In this document: positions 1 to 9,092 of the stretch, in pieces
Layout: every line of letters starts with the position of its first letter
How positions within the stretch are numbered: the first letter of the stretch is position 1
Origin: Paenibacillus allorhizosphaerae
GTDB lineage: Bacteria > Bacillota > Bacilli > Paenibacillales > NBRC-103111
Assembly (NCBI RefSeq): GCF_910594985.1
Contig: NZ_CAJVCE010000002.1
Span: 186,001 to 250,000 of the forward strand
Direction: 5' to 3'
DNA: 64,000 nt
Program-made: the position numbers and the translations under genes
The notes under the pieces: model-generated
Told to the model about the DNA's origin: nothing
Databases searched by the model: none
What the model saw: only the letters and a program-made list of their open reading frames with translations

Positions 1-61
1 AGCGACGGAGAAGTACAACAAGAAAGATCCGAACGTGACGATCTCCATGCCGCGCCGTTAA
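1..61 (+). CDS. 3' end of a gene truncated by the window edge
   Basis: An open frame running in from the left edge ends at TAA 59-61. Its visible C-terminus is EKYNKKDPNVTISMPRR. Too little is present to assign a family. The position directly ahead of a YesN/YesM pair in a polysaccharide locus would suit an ABC-transporter lipoprotein, but that rests on context only. Confidence 0.4.
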   Translation, partial: ATEKYNKKDPNVTISMPRR

Positions 62-166
62 TAATTGAATGTAAGCCATAAGATCTCCTCACGCCGCACA
101 GCCGGTGTGGGGAGTGATTGTTATACACCGCTTTGGCGCAAGCCAACTGGAAAGGAGCGCCCGCTG

Positions 167-1204
167 ATGTACCGAATATTGATTGCCGACGATGAACCGA
201 TGATCCGCAAAGGGCTGCAAAAGCTGGTGGAGCAGTCCGGTCTGCCGATCGCATCGATCCGAACGGCGGATAACGGCGTCACGGCGCTGCAGCAAATACG
301 AGAGGAACGGCCCGATTTTCTGCTGACCGATATTCGGATGCCGAAGATGGACGGGCTGGAATTGTGCCGCGAAGTGGCCGAACTGGATGAAGACATTCAA
401 ATGGTCGTCATTTCGGGGTTCGGCGATTTTGAGTACGCGCAGAAGTGCGTCTCCTATGGCATCAAAGAGTACTTGCTCAAGCCGGTGAACAAGAAGAAAT
501 TCCAGGAAACGCTGGAGAAGCTGATCCGGCTCAAAACGAGGCAGCAATCGGAAACGTTCGTTCCGGTGACGAAGCTGGAAGAATGGGTCCAGGAGATGGA
601 TGCGGCCATCTGGGAGCTGCGGGAAGCGGACATGCATGATCAATTGCAGCGCATGAAAAGCGAGCTCGATTCGTACCGGCTGAAGCCCGGTCGTTTGAAC
701 GATGTGCTCACGGAGCTGCATGCGCTGCTCGGCAAACGGCTGAACACCCGCGACGTGTTTGCTTTTCACGCGGAACTGGCGCTGTCCGGTACCGCGAACG
801 AGAGCGAGTCGTGGGAGCGGTTCAATGCAAGCATCCGCAGCTTGTTCGAAGCGCTGAAGGCGAAGCGCCGCGGCAAGCCGAAAGACGCGGTCGAGGAAGC
901 GAAGCAATATATCGAGCATCACTTGGCCGAGGAAGTGTCGCTGGAGGAAGTGGCCGAGCATATCGGCCTCAATGCGTCGTACTTCAGCCAATTGTTCAAG
1001 CAATCGACGAACGAAACATTCGTGCAATATCGGACGCGTCGGCGAATGGAAAAAGCGAAAAAGCTGCTGCAGCAGCCGCAGTACCGCATCACGGACATTT
1101 CGGGCGAGGTCGGCTACGCGGATCATCCGCATTTTACGAAGACGTTCAAGAAGTATACGGGCTTCCTGCCGTCGGAGTACAGACAAAAGATGGGCATTGA
1201 ATAA
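167..1204 (+). CDS. YesN-type response regulator (REC + AraC HTH)
   Basis: Response regulator of 345 aa, the DNA-binding partner of the downstream sensor kinase. The receiver domain occupies about residues 1-120 (acidic pair D8/D9, phospho-acceptor D55 in LLTDIRMPKMDG, K105 in EYLLKP). A linker follows, and an AraC-type double HTH lies at about 240-340 (EVAEHIGLNASYFSQLFK...DISGEVGYADHPHFTKTFKK). I chose ATG 167 because it starts MYRILIADDEP and has AAAGGAG 11 nt upstream; the frame stays open further upstream without an RBS. It overlaps the kinase by one base (TAATG), so the pair is co-transcribed. By analogy with YesMN-type systems it probably controls the adjacent uronate-polysaccharide genes; the inducer is unknown. 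Confidence 0.93.
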   Translation: MYRILIADDEPMIRKGLQKLVEQSGLPIASIRTADNGVTALQQIREERPDFLLTDIRMPKMDGLELCREVAELDEDIQMVVISGFGDFEYAQKCVSYGIKEYLLKPVNKKKFQETLEKLIRLKTRQQSETFVPVTKLEEWVQEMDAAIWELREADMHDQLQRMKSELDSYRLKPGRLNDVLTELHALLGKRLNTRDVFAFHAELALSGTANESESWERFNASIRSLFEALKAKRRGKPKDAVEEAKQYIEHHLAEEVSLEEVAEHIGLNASYFSQLFKQSTNETFVQYRTRRRMEKAKKLLQQPQYRITDISGEVGYADHPHFTKTFKKYTGFLPSEYRQKMGIE

Positions 1205-3066
1205 TGAAAAAACAGATGCTGTCGCAGCAAATTTACCGCTACTTTCTGATCGTCATTGTCATTTCGCTGTCTACGGTAGGCATCGTCACTTATTTTCAGT
1301 CCTCGCGCGCGCTGGACCGGCAAGTGCAGCAGTATATGAATCAGATGATCGATAGCGCTGCGTATCAGACCGATACGTATTTGCAAACGTATGAGTTGTT
1401 CAGCAATTCGTTTTCTTCCAACTCCGACGTGCGTGCTTTCCTGGAGATTCACCCGAACGACGCATACGAATATTACTATTACTCGGAACTAATTAAGAAG
1501 TTTGCGCAGGAATCGGTCGCCTCCATTACGACAATCTACAGGCAGCTGAACATGGTTTACGTCGTCGGGAGGCACGGCCGGTCCGTCATCTACGACAACC
1601 AGAACCTGCTGTTTCTCGACCCGTCGCTCATCAACAAACAGTTCGACTATTTGATGGAATCGACACCTGAGAAAGGCGAGATTAAGCTGCTGACGATGAG
1701 CATCCGAAAGGAAGATCAAGGTACCGTGGCGACGATGGCGCGCAAAGTACGCGGCTCGCAATACAGCGAAATTTTCAAAGGCGTCGTGGCCATCGAATTC
1801 AAACTTTCGGAGCTTGCAAAAATTTGGGATCGCATTAATCTGGGAAGAGACGGATATTTTTTTATCGTCGACAACGAAGGAAATTACATTTATCACCCGA
1901 ATATAGGAATGAACGAGCAAAAGCTGGATCCGTCGCTCGCGGGCCGTATTTTGGCAAGCGGCAACGGGCCGTTGATTGAATCGTACAATGGGGAGAAACG
2001 CATGTTCGTTTCCCGCAAATCGGGATATTCCGACTGGAATCTCGTTGCCTCCATGCCGATGAAAGAGCTGCGCCGCCCTGTTTCCGTCATCCGTACGACG
2101 ACGCTGGCCGTCGGGCTCATTACGCTGGCCGCCGCGCTGTGGCTCGCTTCCCGCTTCGGACGCTCCATTGTCGCGCCGTTCCGGGATTTGAAAGAAAGCA
2201 TGCGGGAGACGGAGAAAGGCAATTGGCAGCACATCGACGAGAAAGGCCGGAACGACGAAATCGGCGATCTCATTCACAGCTACAATCTGATGGTGACGCG
2301 GCTGTCGGAGATGATCGAGAAAGTGTACGAAGCGGAGCTGCAGCAGCAAAAAAACGCGCTCGAGCTTGGGGAAGCGGAGCTGGAGCGGCAGCGTGCCGAA
2401 TTCCAGTCGCTGCAGCTGCAAATTAATCCGCACTTTTTATACAATACGCTGGAGACGATCAATTGTTATGCCATCGTGCAGGATTCCGACGAAATAACGG
2501 AGATGGTCGAAGCGATGTCGTTCATGCTGCGGTACTCGATCCAGACGAATCTGGAAGAAATTACGGTTGCCAACGAGCTGAACCATGTACGCAATTACAT
2601 GATCATTCTCGAGCATCGCATCGGCCGTGAATTTGAGATCGATGTCATTATTCCTCCGGCACTTCTCCTTGAAAAGATGGTGAGGTTGACCCTGCAGCCG
2701 CTGATCGAAAATATTTTTCAGCATGCGTTCTGGGGCGGTATCGAACCGCATCATTACATCCGCATCGACGCCCGCAAGGAAGGCGGATTATTTCAAGTCA
2801 TTGTCGAGGATAACGGCGAGGGCATTCACGAGGGCCGGCTTGCGGAGCTGCGCAGGCGGCTGGAGCTGAATCGGCTTGCCGAGCAGGAACAATCCGGCGG
2901 GCAGAAGCGCAGCGGCGGCATCGGACTGATGAATGTGCACCGCCGTATTCAGATGGTGTTCGGCGAGCAATACGGACTGACGATTGAAAGTGAATGGGGC
3001 CAGGGGACCCGCATTACGATGAATATGCCGGAAACGGTGAGACCTGCGCTTCGTTCGAAAGAATAG
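1204..3066 (+). CDS. YesM-type sensor histidine kinase
   Basis: Membrane sensor kinase of 620 aa in the LytS/YesM class. TM1 is near residues 12-32 (YFLIVIVISLSTVGIVTYF). A large extracellular dCache-like region runs to about 290. TM2 (LAVGLITLAAALWLA) is followed by HAMP (about 320-375). The His_kinase motif INPHFLYNTLETI has H410, the N-box QPLIENIFQHAF is near 497-508, and the G-box GGIGLMNVHRRI is near 571. It would phosphorylate the overlapping AraC-type regulator. The extracellular domain suggests it senses an external ligand, plausibly an oligosaccharide, given the downstream lyases. Confidence 0.93.
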   Translation: MKKQMLSQQIYRYFLIVIVISLSTVGIVTYFQSSRALDRQVQQYMNQMIDSAAYQTDTYLQTYELFSNSFSSNSDVRAFLEIHPNDAYEYYYYSELIKKFAQESVASITTIYRQLNMVYVVGRHGRSVIYDNQNLLFLDPSLINKQFDYLMESTPEKGEIKLLTMSIRKEDQGTVATMARKVRGSQYSEIFKGVVAIEFKLSELAKIWDRINLGRDGYFFIVDNEGNYIYHPNIGMNEQKLDPSLAGRILASGNGPLIESYNGEKRMFVSRKSGYSDWNLVASMPMKELRRPVSVIRTTTLAVGLITLAAALWLASRFGRSIVAPFRDLKESMRETEKGNWQHIDEKGRNDEIGDLIHSYNLMVTRLSEMIEKVYEAELQQQKNALELGEAELERQRAEFQSLQLQINPHFLYNTLETINCYAIVQDSDEITEMVEAMSFMLRYSIQTNLEEITVANELNHVRNYMIILEHRIGREFEIDVIIPPALLLEKMVRLTLQPLIENIFQHAFWGGIEPHHYIRIDARKEGGLFQVIVEDNGEGIHEGRLAELRRRLELNRLAEQEQSGGQKRSGGIGLMNVHRRIQMVFGEQYGLTIESEWGQGTRITMNMPETVRPALRSKE

Positions 3067-3102
3067 CAAACCACGAATACAAACTTGGGGAGGATGTTTA
3101 CA

Positions 3103-3870
3103 ATGAACATCGAATTAACAGGGAAAATTGCACTGGTGACCGGATCGAATGCCGGAATCGGCCGCGCGATTGCGATCGCGCTTGCGTCGCAAGGGGCGAA
3201 AGTGGGCGTGAACTGCCTTCGCAATGTCGCGCAAGGCGAAGAAACGGTGGCCGCCATCCGCGAAGCCGGTGGAGAAGCAGTGCTTGTGCAGGCCGATGTC
3301 ACCGATCCGGTGCAAATCGACCGGCTGGTCGGCGAGGTGGAGCGCGCCTTCGGCGGCACGGTGGACATTTTGGTGAACAATGCAGGTCATATGGTGCGCC
3401 GTCTGCCGAACAGCGAGATGACGGAGGAGCACTATGCACAGGTAATGGACGTCAACATGAAAAGCACCGTATTCATGTGTAAAAGAGTGATCGACGGCAT
3501 GAAGGCCAAAGGAGCGGGCCGCATCATCAACATGTCTTCCATCGCGGCGCAAAACGGCGGCGGTCCGGGAGCAAGCATTTATGCGGCGAGCAAAGCGGCC
3601 GTATCCGCTTATTCCAAAGGGCTGGCCAAAGAGCTTGCAGCCAGCGGCATTACCGTCAATATCGTGTCGCCGGGCTTTATCGGCAGCACCATGTTCCACG
3701 CGACGTTTACGACCGACGCTGCGCGCCAGGCGACGATAAGCGGTATCCCGCTTCAGCGTGAAGGCACGCCGGAAGACGTAGCCGGAGCGGTGCTGTATTT
3801 GGCCTCGGATCTCGCCGCGTATGTAACCGGCGAAACGATCGAAATTAACGGCGGGATGATGATGAGATGA
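3103..3870 (+). CDS. SDR-family NAD(P)-dependent oxidoreductase
   Basis: Classical short-chain dehydrogenase of 255 aa. It shows the nucleotide-binding motif TGSNAGIG (13-20), NNAG (92-95), catalytic Ser in INMSS (142-146) and YAASK (Y160, K164). ATG 3103 is preferred because GGGGAGG lies 9 nt upstream. Its stop overlaps the next start (ATGA), tying it to the lyase behind it. In such loci an SDR often reduces the keto-deoxy-uronate released by exo-acting lyases, or interconverts sugar acids (KduD-like). That substrate is inferred from context; FabG-like activity on another substrate cannot be excluded. Confidence 0.85.
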   Translation: MNIELTGKIALVTGSNAGIGRAIAIALASQGAKVGVNCLRNVAQGEETVAAIREAGGEAVLVQADVTDPVQIDRLVGEVERAFGGTVDILVNNAGHMVRRLPNSEMTEEHYAQVMDVNMKSTVFMCKRVIDGMKAKGAGRIINMSSIAAQNGGGPGASIYAASKAAVSAYSKGLAKELAASGITVNIVSPGFIGSTMFHATFTTDAARQATISGIPLQREGTPEDVAGAVLYLASDLAAYVTGETIEINGGMMMR

Positions 3871-5912
3871 GTATGGGGATCGGGGAGAAACAGAAATTGA
3901 CGACGTGGGCGGACACGGTTCTGCTTCGGATGAAGGAAGAGCTTGACGGCATGGTGGAGGCGCAGAGCCTCGTGATACCGGCAGAGCCCGGCGGATGGTG
4001 GCATCAATACGTATGCCCGGTACATCATACGGAGCTGCTTTTCAATCCGCTGGAACGGGATGCGCATACCTTCGTGTGTCCGCATGGCTGCCGAATCAAC
4101 GAGGAAGTATACCGGGGCGCTTGGCTTGTATTTAAGCATCAGTCGCTCGCCCGGGCTGCGCTGCAGTCGGCGGCGGTATACGCCGGTCTTCGGGAACCGT
4201 CCTATGCCGAGCTGGCCAAGCGGCTGCTCGTCGAGTACGCCCGCCAGTTCCCGCGCTACCCTGTGCACCCGGACGCGCAGCCGTGGATGCTCAAGGGCAG
4301 GGCGTTTCATCAGGCGTTGACCGAAGCGATCTGGTCGACGACGCTGCTCCGCGCCTGCTTGCTTCTGCAGGATGAAGGCGTCGAATTTACAGAAGACGAA
4401 CGTACGGCGCTGAACGAATTTGTATCGATGCTCGAATCGAGCATGACGGAATATCGGCATATTCTCATCTACGAGCGCAAAAATCCGGAGAACAACTATA
4501 CGGCGTGGCTGAATGCTTCGTTATCTTGCGTCTACGCCGTTCAGGGCAATAAGGAGGCGCTCGCCGGATTGATCGAAGGCGAAGGCGGCTGGAAGCATCA
4601 TCTGTCGATCGGCGTAAAGCGGGATCAGCTGGAGTTCGAAGGCTCGGTTTATTATCATATTTTTGTGCTGAGGGCTTATTTGATCACCGCGGAAATGGCG
4701 GAACGGTTTGGCATGGACCTTTACGCCGAACAGGGGAGCGAAGGCCAATCGATGGCCGGCATGTTTGGCGTCCTGGCGGCACTTGCGGACGACACGGGCG
4801 TGCTTCCCGCACTGCATGACGGACCGGTGGAGCGTTTGCCGTACGCCAGGGAAATCGCGGAAATCATGGAGATTGGCCTTGCGAAGTACAACAAGCGCGA
4901 GTTGATTCCGCTTCTTGCGGAAGCTTACAGGCAGATGGGAAGCGAGACGGGAGAGCGAAGCGAGCTTGAAGCGCTCTTATACGGCGAAGGCGGCTATTTT
5001 GTTTCGTTGTCGGCAGTTCAGCAAAGGGACAAGCGTGCTTCATGCCTTCTGCCCGATTCCGGGTTTGTCGTCGGCCGTCATGAAGGGAACGCACTCTCGT
5101 TTCTTGCCGATTTCGGCCCGCACGGCGGTTCGCACGGTCATTACGATAAGCTGCATTTGTCGATTATGCACAAGAGCGGCGCATGGACGCCGGATTTCGG
5201 GATGGTGCCTTACGGCTCGACGCTGCGCAAGCAGTGGTTCGCCGAAACCGCAAGCCATAATACGGTTTCCATCGACGGAATGTCGCAAGCGAAGCATGAA
5301 GGCCGCTGCGTCTCATTTGCCGAGACGGCTGCCGCAACGTCGGTGTGGCTGCAGTCGGATGCGGCATATCCCGGCTGCCGGTTGGATCGCCGACTGTTGT
5401 TAACCGAGGGCTGGCTGCTCGATTGGTTCGAAGTTCGGCTGGACCGGAATGCTTCCGTAGAATGGTGGATGCACCCGGTGATGGAGCCGGAGCAGGCGCC
5501 GTCCGTTTCGATCGGGGAGGCGAAGGGCACTTATCCGCTGAGGATCGAGGATGCGATGCGGGAGCTGCCGATCATCGGACGATACGAGGAGGCCGGCGAA
5601 TCGGGTACGGCGCAGCAATTGGCGTTCGTCTATCCGCAGCATGACGGCTCGAAGCTGTATCACACGGCGCTGCTGCTGCCGGAACAAGAGGCGTTTGCCG
5701 TGCGTACCCCCGGTACGACGGTTGACCCCAGCAGTCCATTAACCGCATTGCTGCATCGGCAGACAGGGGAACGCTGTCGATTCGTCCATGTATACAGCGT
5801 CAGCGGGCCTATCCGCGTCGAGCTGCATGGAGAGGATGAACTGCGCCTTGCGTGCGGTTCCGAAGTTACGATTTGCAAGCTAAAGGATGAACAAGGTTTG
5901 ACGATCGGATAG
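3867..5912 (+). CDS. Heparinase II/III-family polysaccharide lyase
   Basis: Protein of 681 aa with an all-helical N-terminal toroid-like half (about 1-380) and a C-terminal heparinase II/III-like beta-sandwich. The sandwich opens with GPHGGSHGHYDKLHLS near residue 415 and contains WFAETASHNTVSIDG near 455. The His/Tyr-rich HGHYDK and ASHNT segments match positions lining the active site in alginate and heparin lyases of the PL12/15/17/21 group. No signal peptide is evident (N-terminus MSMGIGEKQKLTTW), so it probably acts on imported oligosaccharides in the cytoplasm. It overlaps the SDR by 4 nt and is followed 16 nt later by a second, different lyase. The substrate (alginate, heparosan, other uronan) cannot be read from the sequence. 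Confidence 0.85.
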   Translation: MSMGIGEKQKLTTWADTVLLRMKEELDGMVEAQSLVIPAEPGGWWHQYVCPVHHTELLFNPLERDAHTFVCPHGCRINEEVYRGAWLVFKHQSLARAALQSAAVYAGLREPSYAELAKRLLVEYARQFPRYPVHPDAQPWMLKGRAFHQALTEAIWSTTLLRACLLLQDEGVEFTEDERTALNEFVSMLESSMTEYRHILIYERKNPENNYTAWLNASLSCVYAVQGNKEALAGLIEGEGGWKHHLSIGVKRDQLEFEGSVYYHIFVLRAYLITAEMAERFGMDLYAEQGSEGQSMAGMFGVLAALADDTGVLPALHDGPVERLPYAREIAEIMEIGLAKYNKRELIPLLAEAYRQMGSETGERSELEALLYGEGGYFVSLSAVQQRDKRASCLLPDSGFVVGRHEGNALSFLADFGPHGGSHGHYDKLHLSIMHKSGAWTPDFGMVPYGSTLRKQWFAETASHNTVSIDGMSQAKHEGRCVSFAETAAATSVWLQSDAAYPGCRLDRRLLLTEGWLLDWFEVRLDRNASVEWWMHPVMEPEQAPSVSIGEAKGTYPLRIEDAMRELPIIGRYEEAGESGTAQQLAFVYPQHDGSKLYHTALLLPEQEAFAVRTPGTTVDPSSPLTALLHRQTGERCRFVHVYSVSGPIRVELHGEDELRLACGSEVTICKLKDEQGLTIG

Positions 5913-5928
5913 GGAGAGGGGACGGACA

Positions 5929-8238
5929 ATGAGCGAGCATTCACCATTATACGAGCCGCAAAGCGGCGTACTGACCGTACAATACGAACCTGACGAAACC
6001 ACGGTGCTGATCGAAAACCCGCCGCGTTTCACTTGGATTTCCGCGCAGCTGGAGAACGATCGTTACGTACTGCAGATTTCGGATGACGAGCGGTTCTCCG
6101 AGGAGAGGACGACGACGATTCAGCCGATTCCTTACAACCTTTATACGCCCGCAGAAGCTTTGGCTCCGGGTACTTATTATTGGCGCTACGCTCTTCTGAC
6201 GGACGAACCCGCCGGTCGTACGGCCTGGAGCCGGGTACGCCGCTTTGCCGTGCCCGAAGGCTTGCCGGAGACGCCGCTGCCTGCTAGGGAAGGGCGCTAC
6301 GCGTCCACAGCGGAGGCGCATCCGCGCCTGTGGTTGCAAGCCGGCGAGTTGGCGAACTTTCGCGCGAGGGTGAAAGACGATCCGGCGGGAACCGGCTGGG
6401 AGGTCTTTTACGAGCGTTCGGTCAAGCCGTGGATCGATCGTGAGCTGATCGCCGAGCCGCAGCCGTACCCGAATAACAAAAAAGTCGCCAAGCTGTGGCG
6501 GCAAATGTACATCGACTGCCAGGAAGTACTGTACGCGATCCGACATCTCGCCGTAGCCGGCGTCGTGCTCGAAGACGCGGCTCTCATCGGGCGCGCCAAG
6601 ACATGGCTGCTGCATGTGGCAAGCTGGAACCCCGAGGGCCCGACTTCTCGCGATTACAACGACGAAGCGGCTTTCCGGACGGCCGGGGCGCTGGCCTGGG
6701 GCTATGACTGGCTGTACGGCCATCTGTCGCAGGAAGAGCGCGACACCGTGCGCAGGCAGCTTCTCGTTCGCACCGGACAAGTGGCGTTTCACGTGATCGA
6801 GCGTTCCAAAATTCATCATGTGCCGTTCGACAGCCATGCGGTCCGCTCGCTCTCCAGCGTGCTGGTGCCCTGCGGCATCGCAATGCTTGGGGAAGAACCG
6901 AAGGCGCAGGAATGGCTGGACTATACGCTGGAATATTATGCCGCGCTGTATACGCCATGGGGCGGCGTCGACGGCGGCTGGGCGGAAGGCCCGATGTACT
7001 GGACGACAGGCATGGCTTTCGTGACGGAAGCGATGAACCTGTTGAAAAAGTATACGGGAATCGACTTTTACCGGCGTCCGTTTTTCAGCAAGACGGGAGA
7101 TTTTCCACTGTACTGCTTTAGCCCGGACACCTTGCGGGCGAGCTTCGGAGACCAGTCGACGCTTGGCGATCCGGTCAGCCTGAAAACCGGCTTCAACGTT
7201 CGCCAGTTCGCGGGAGTGACGGGGAGCGGGCTGTACCAATGGTATTACGAACGGGTGAAGGAAACCGACACCGATTCGGAAATGAAGTTCTACAATTACG
7301 GCTGGTGGGATTTCCGCTTCGACGAAATGGTATACCGCAACGATTACCCGATCGTGGAGCAGGTCGTTCCGGACGACGGCAAGATCGAGCCGGTCAAATG
7401 GTTCCGCGACGTGGGCTGGGTCGCCTTCCATGCGAATATGGCCGATCCGGAGCGTCATATGATGCTGTTGACGAAGAGCAGCAAATACGGCTCGGTCAGC
7501 CACAGCCATGGCGATCAGAACGGCTTCTTGCTGCATGCCTACGGCGAACCGCTGGCGATCGAGAGCGGACATTACGTCGCGTTCGGGAGCACGATGCATA
7601 TGAACTGGCGCAAGCAGACGCGAAGCACGAACAATATTTTGGTCGACGGGAAGGGGCAGTATGCCGGTACGAACAAAGTGTTGAACATGGCGGCCACCGG
7701 CACGGTGGAAATCGCGGAGCAGAGGGACGGATACGGCTACAGCCGAAGCGACGCAACCGCCGCCTACAAGGAAAACGTGCCATACCTGGAGCGGTATGTC
7801 CGCGAATTGTACTTCATGGATAACGCGTATGTGGTTGTTGTCGATCATATCGATCTGACGCAGCCGGCCCGCATCGACTGGCTGTTCCAGACATTGCATG
7901 AAATGAATCTGAACGGACAATCGTTCAAAGTACAGGGGACGAAGGCGGACATGGACGGAAGATTCGTGTACTGCTCGTCCGGGGAGCTTACGCTGTCGCA
8001 ACACAACGAGTTCACCGACGTGGATTTGAGCGAGATCGAAGGGCTGCCGATTCATTGGCACCTGAAGGCGACGACGGGTGTCGCCCGCAACCACCGGATC
8101 GCTACGCTGCTCGTACCGGTTAAGAAAGGCGAACCGAAGTACGTTTCGTTCTTCATGGACGATCAAGGGCACGGCGTTAACATTTATTTCACGCTGGACG
8201 GAACTACACGCAAAGTGGATGTGCCGAACGCGTACTGA
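5929..8238 (+). CDS. Heparinase II/III-family lyase with N-terminal Fn3/DUF4962-like region
   Basis: Protein of 769 aa. Residues about 1-105 form a beta-rich domain (PPRFTWISAQ...RYVLQISDDERFSEE...TYYWRYAL) like the Fn3-like front of DUF4962 proteins. An alpha-toroid follows (about 120-480; DYNDEAAFRTAGALAWGYDWLY, VPFDSHAVRSLSSV, GGVDGGWAEGPMYW). The heparinase II-like sandwich begins with GSVSHSHGDQNGFLLHAYG near 522. The organisation resembles PL21 heparinase II. No signal peptide is seen. The RBS GGGAGAGGGG lies ahead of ATG 5929. With the preceding lyase it probably forms a two-enzyme cytoplasmic system releasing unsaturated uronate. A strong hairpin follows the stop. Confidence 0.85.
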   Translation: MSEHSPLYEPQSGVLTVQYEPDETTVLIENPPRFTWISAQLENDRYVLQISDDERFSEERTTTIQPIPYNLYTPAEALAPGTYYWRYALLTDEPAGRTAWSRVRRFAVPEGLPETPLPAREGRYASTAEAHPRLWLQAGELANFRARVKDDPAGTGWEVFYERSVKPWIDRELIAEPQPYPNNKKVAKLWRQMYIDCQEVLYAIRHLAVAGVVLEDAALIGRAKTWLLHVASWNPEGPTSRDYNDEAAFRTAGALAWGYDWLYGHLSQEERDTVRRQLLVRTGQVAFHVIERSKIHHVPFDSHAVRSLSSVLVPCGIAMLGEEPKAQEWLDYTLEYYAALYTPWGGVDGGWAEGPMYWTTGMAFVTEAMNLLKKYTGIDFYRRPFFSKTGDFPLYCFSPDTLRASFGDQSTLGDPVSLKTGFNVRQFAGVTGSGLYQWYYERVKETDTDSEMKFYNYGWWDFRFDEMVYRNDYPIVEQVVPDDGKIEPVKWFRDVGWVAFHANMADPERHMMLLTKSSKYGSVSHSHGDQNGFLLHAYGEPLAIESGHYVAFGSTMHMNWRKQTRSTNNILVDGKGQYAGTNKVLNMAATGTVEIAEQRDGYGYSRSDATAAYKENVPYLERYVRELYFMDNAYVVVVDHIDLTQPARIDWLFQTLHEMNLNGQSFKVQGTKADMDGRFVYCSSGELTLSQHNEFTDVDLSEIEGLPIHWHLKATTGVARNHRIATLLVPVKKGEPKYVSFFMDDQGHGVNIYFTLDGTTRKVDVPNAY

Positions 8239-8253
8239 GAAACGAACGACGAC

Positions 8254-8283
8254 AAACCGCAGATCGCTTATGATCTGCGGTTT
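8254..8283 (+). terminator. Rho-independent-like terminator of the lyase operon
   Basis: Perfect 12-bp stem AAACCGCAGATC / GATCTGCGGTTT with a 6-nt loop, followed by the T-rich run TTTATTTG. It sits 16 nt after the second lyase and before the convergent response regulator. Confidence 0.75.
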
Positions 8284-8301
8284 ATTTGAGTTTCAACGAA
8301 G

Positions 8302-8967
8302 TTATTTCCAATAAAAAATCGCAATCTGCGTCCGGTCGCGCAGCCCGAGCTTGCTCAATATTTCGGAAATATAGTTTTTGACCGTGCCTTCGCTCAGGAA
8401 CAATTGCTGGGCGATTTCTTTGTTGGAGAGACCTTCGGCGATTTTCTCCACCACCTGCTTTTCCGTCGCGGTCACCCCGAACGCTTCCAGTCTTGTCGAT
8501 GGGTCTTCTTTGGCGGCTGTTTCCTTTGCCGGTGCCGACGCGGAAGCAGGCTGAATCCAATCGGTCAACTTGCGGGCAATATCGGGATGGATCAGCCAAT
8601 TGCCCTGATGAACCGTTTTGATGCCCTGGACGATCCGGTCGGGCGGAATATTTTTGAGCAAATACCCGCTGGCTCCGTTGCGCAGCGCCTCTACGATATA
8701 TTCGTCGTCGTCGAATGTCGTCAAAATAAGGATGCGCGTATCCGGCGCCTGCTGCTTGATGCGAAGCGTTCCTTCCACGCCCGATACGTTCGGCATGCGA
8801 ATGTCCATCAGGACGACGTCCGCGGTGCCGCCTCCGGTAAAATGGGCAAACGCCTCGCTCCCGTCCCCGCACGTACCGACAACGGTGAGCTCCGGGTCCA
8901 GCTCGAGAATCAATTTCATGCTTTCGCGGATAAACGGATCGTCATCGACGATCAATACTTGAATCAT
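8302..8967 (-). CDS. NarL/FixJ-family response regulator (LuxR HTH)
   Basis: Response regulator of 221 aa. The receiver domain has D8-D10, phospho-acceptor D55 (VVLMDIRMPN) and K105 (GYLLKN). A short Ala-rich linker leads to a LuxR HTH at about 155-215 (VTATEKQVVEKIAEGLSNKEIAQQ...TVKNYISEILSKLGLRDRTQ). It is the second gene of a two-component unit, 125 nt behind the kinase. Its likely targets are the divergent ABC exporter and its own operon, through the palindrome at 10304-10321. Function resembles DesR/YvfU-type regulators; the stimulus is unknown. Confidence 0.93.
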   Translation of the reverse strand: MIQVLIVDDDPFIRESMKLILELDPELTVVGTCGDGSEAFAHFTGGGTADVVLMDIRMPNVSGVEGTLRIKQQAPDTRILILTTFDDDEYIVEALRNGASGYLLKNIPPDRIVQGIKTVHQGNWLIHPDIARKLTDWIQPASASAPAKETAAKEDPSTRLEAFGVTATEKQVVEKIAEGLSNKEIAQQLFLSEGTVKNYISEILSKLGLRDRTQIAIFYWK

Positions 8968-9092
8968 GGCGAAGGATCCTCGCTTTCCAGTAAAATGAAT
9001 CAGTATCGTATCTTCTTATTCCATCGGCGAGACAACGCTGCAGAGCAGATCCCGGACGCGCGGTTCGATGCTGCGTGGCGCACGGACGAGAT

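Noticed and set aside
5947-8172. Very long open frame (741 codons) on the minus strand opposite the second lyase
   Set aside because: It mirrors the codon pattern of the plus-strand lyase, has no RBS or recognisable domain, and reads as Arg/His-rich low-information protein. A shadow of the real gene.
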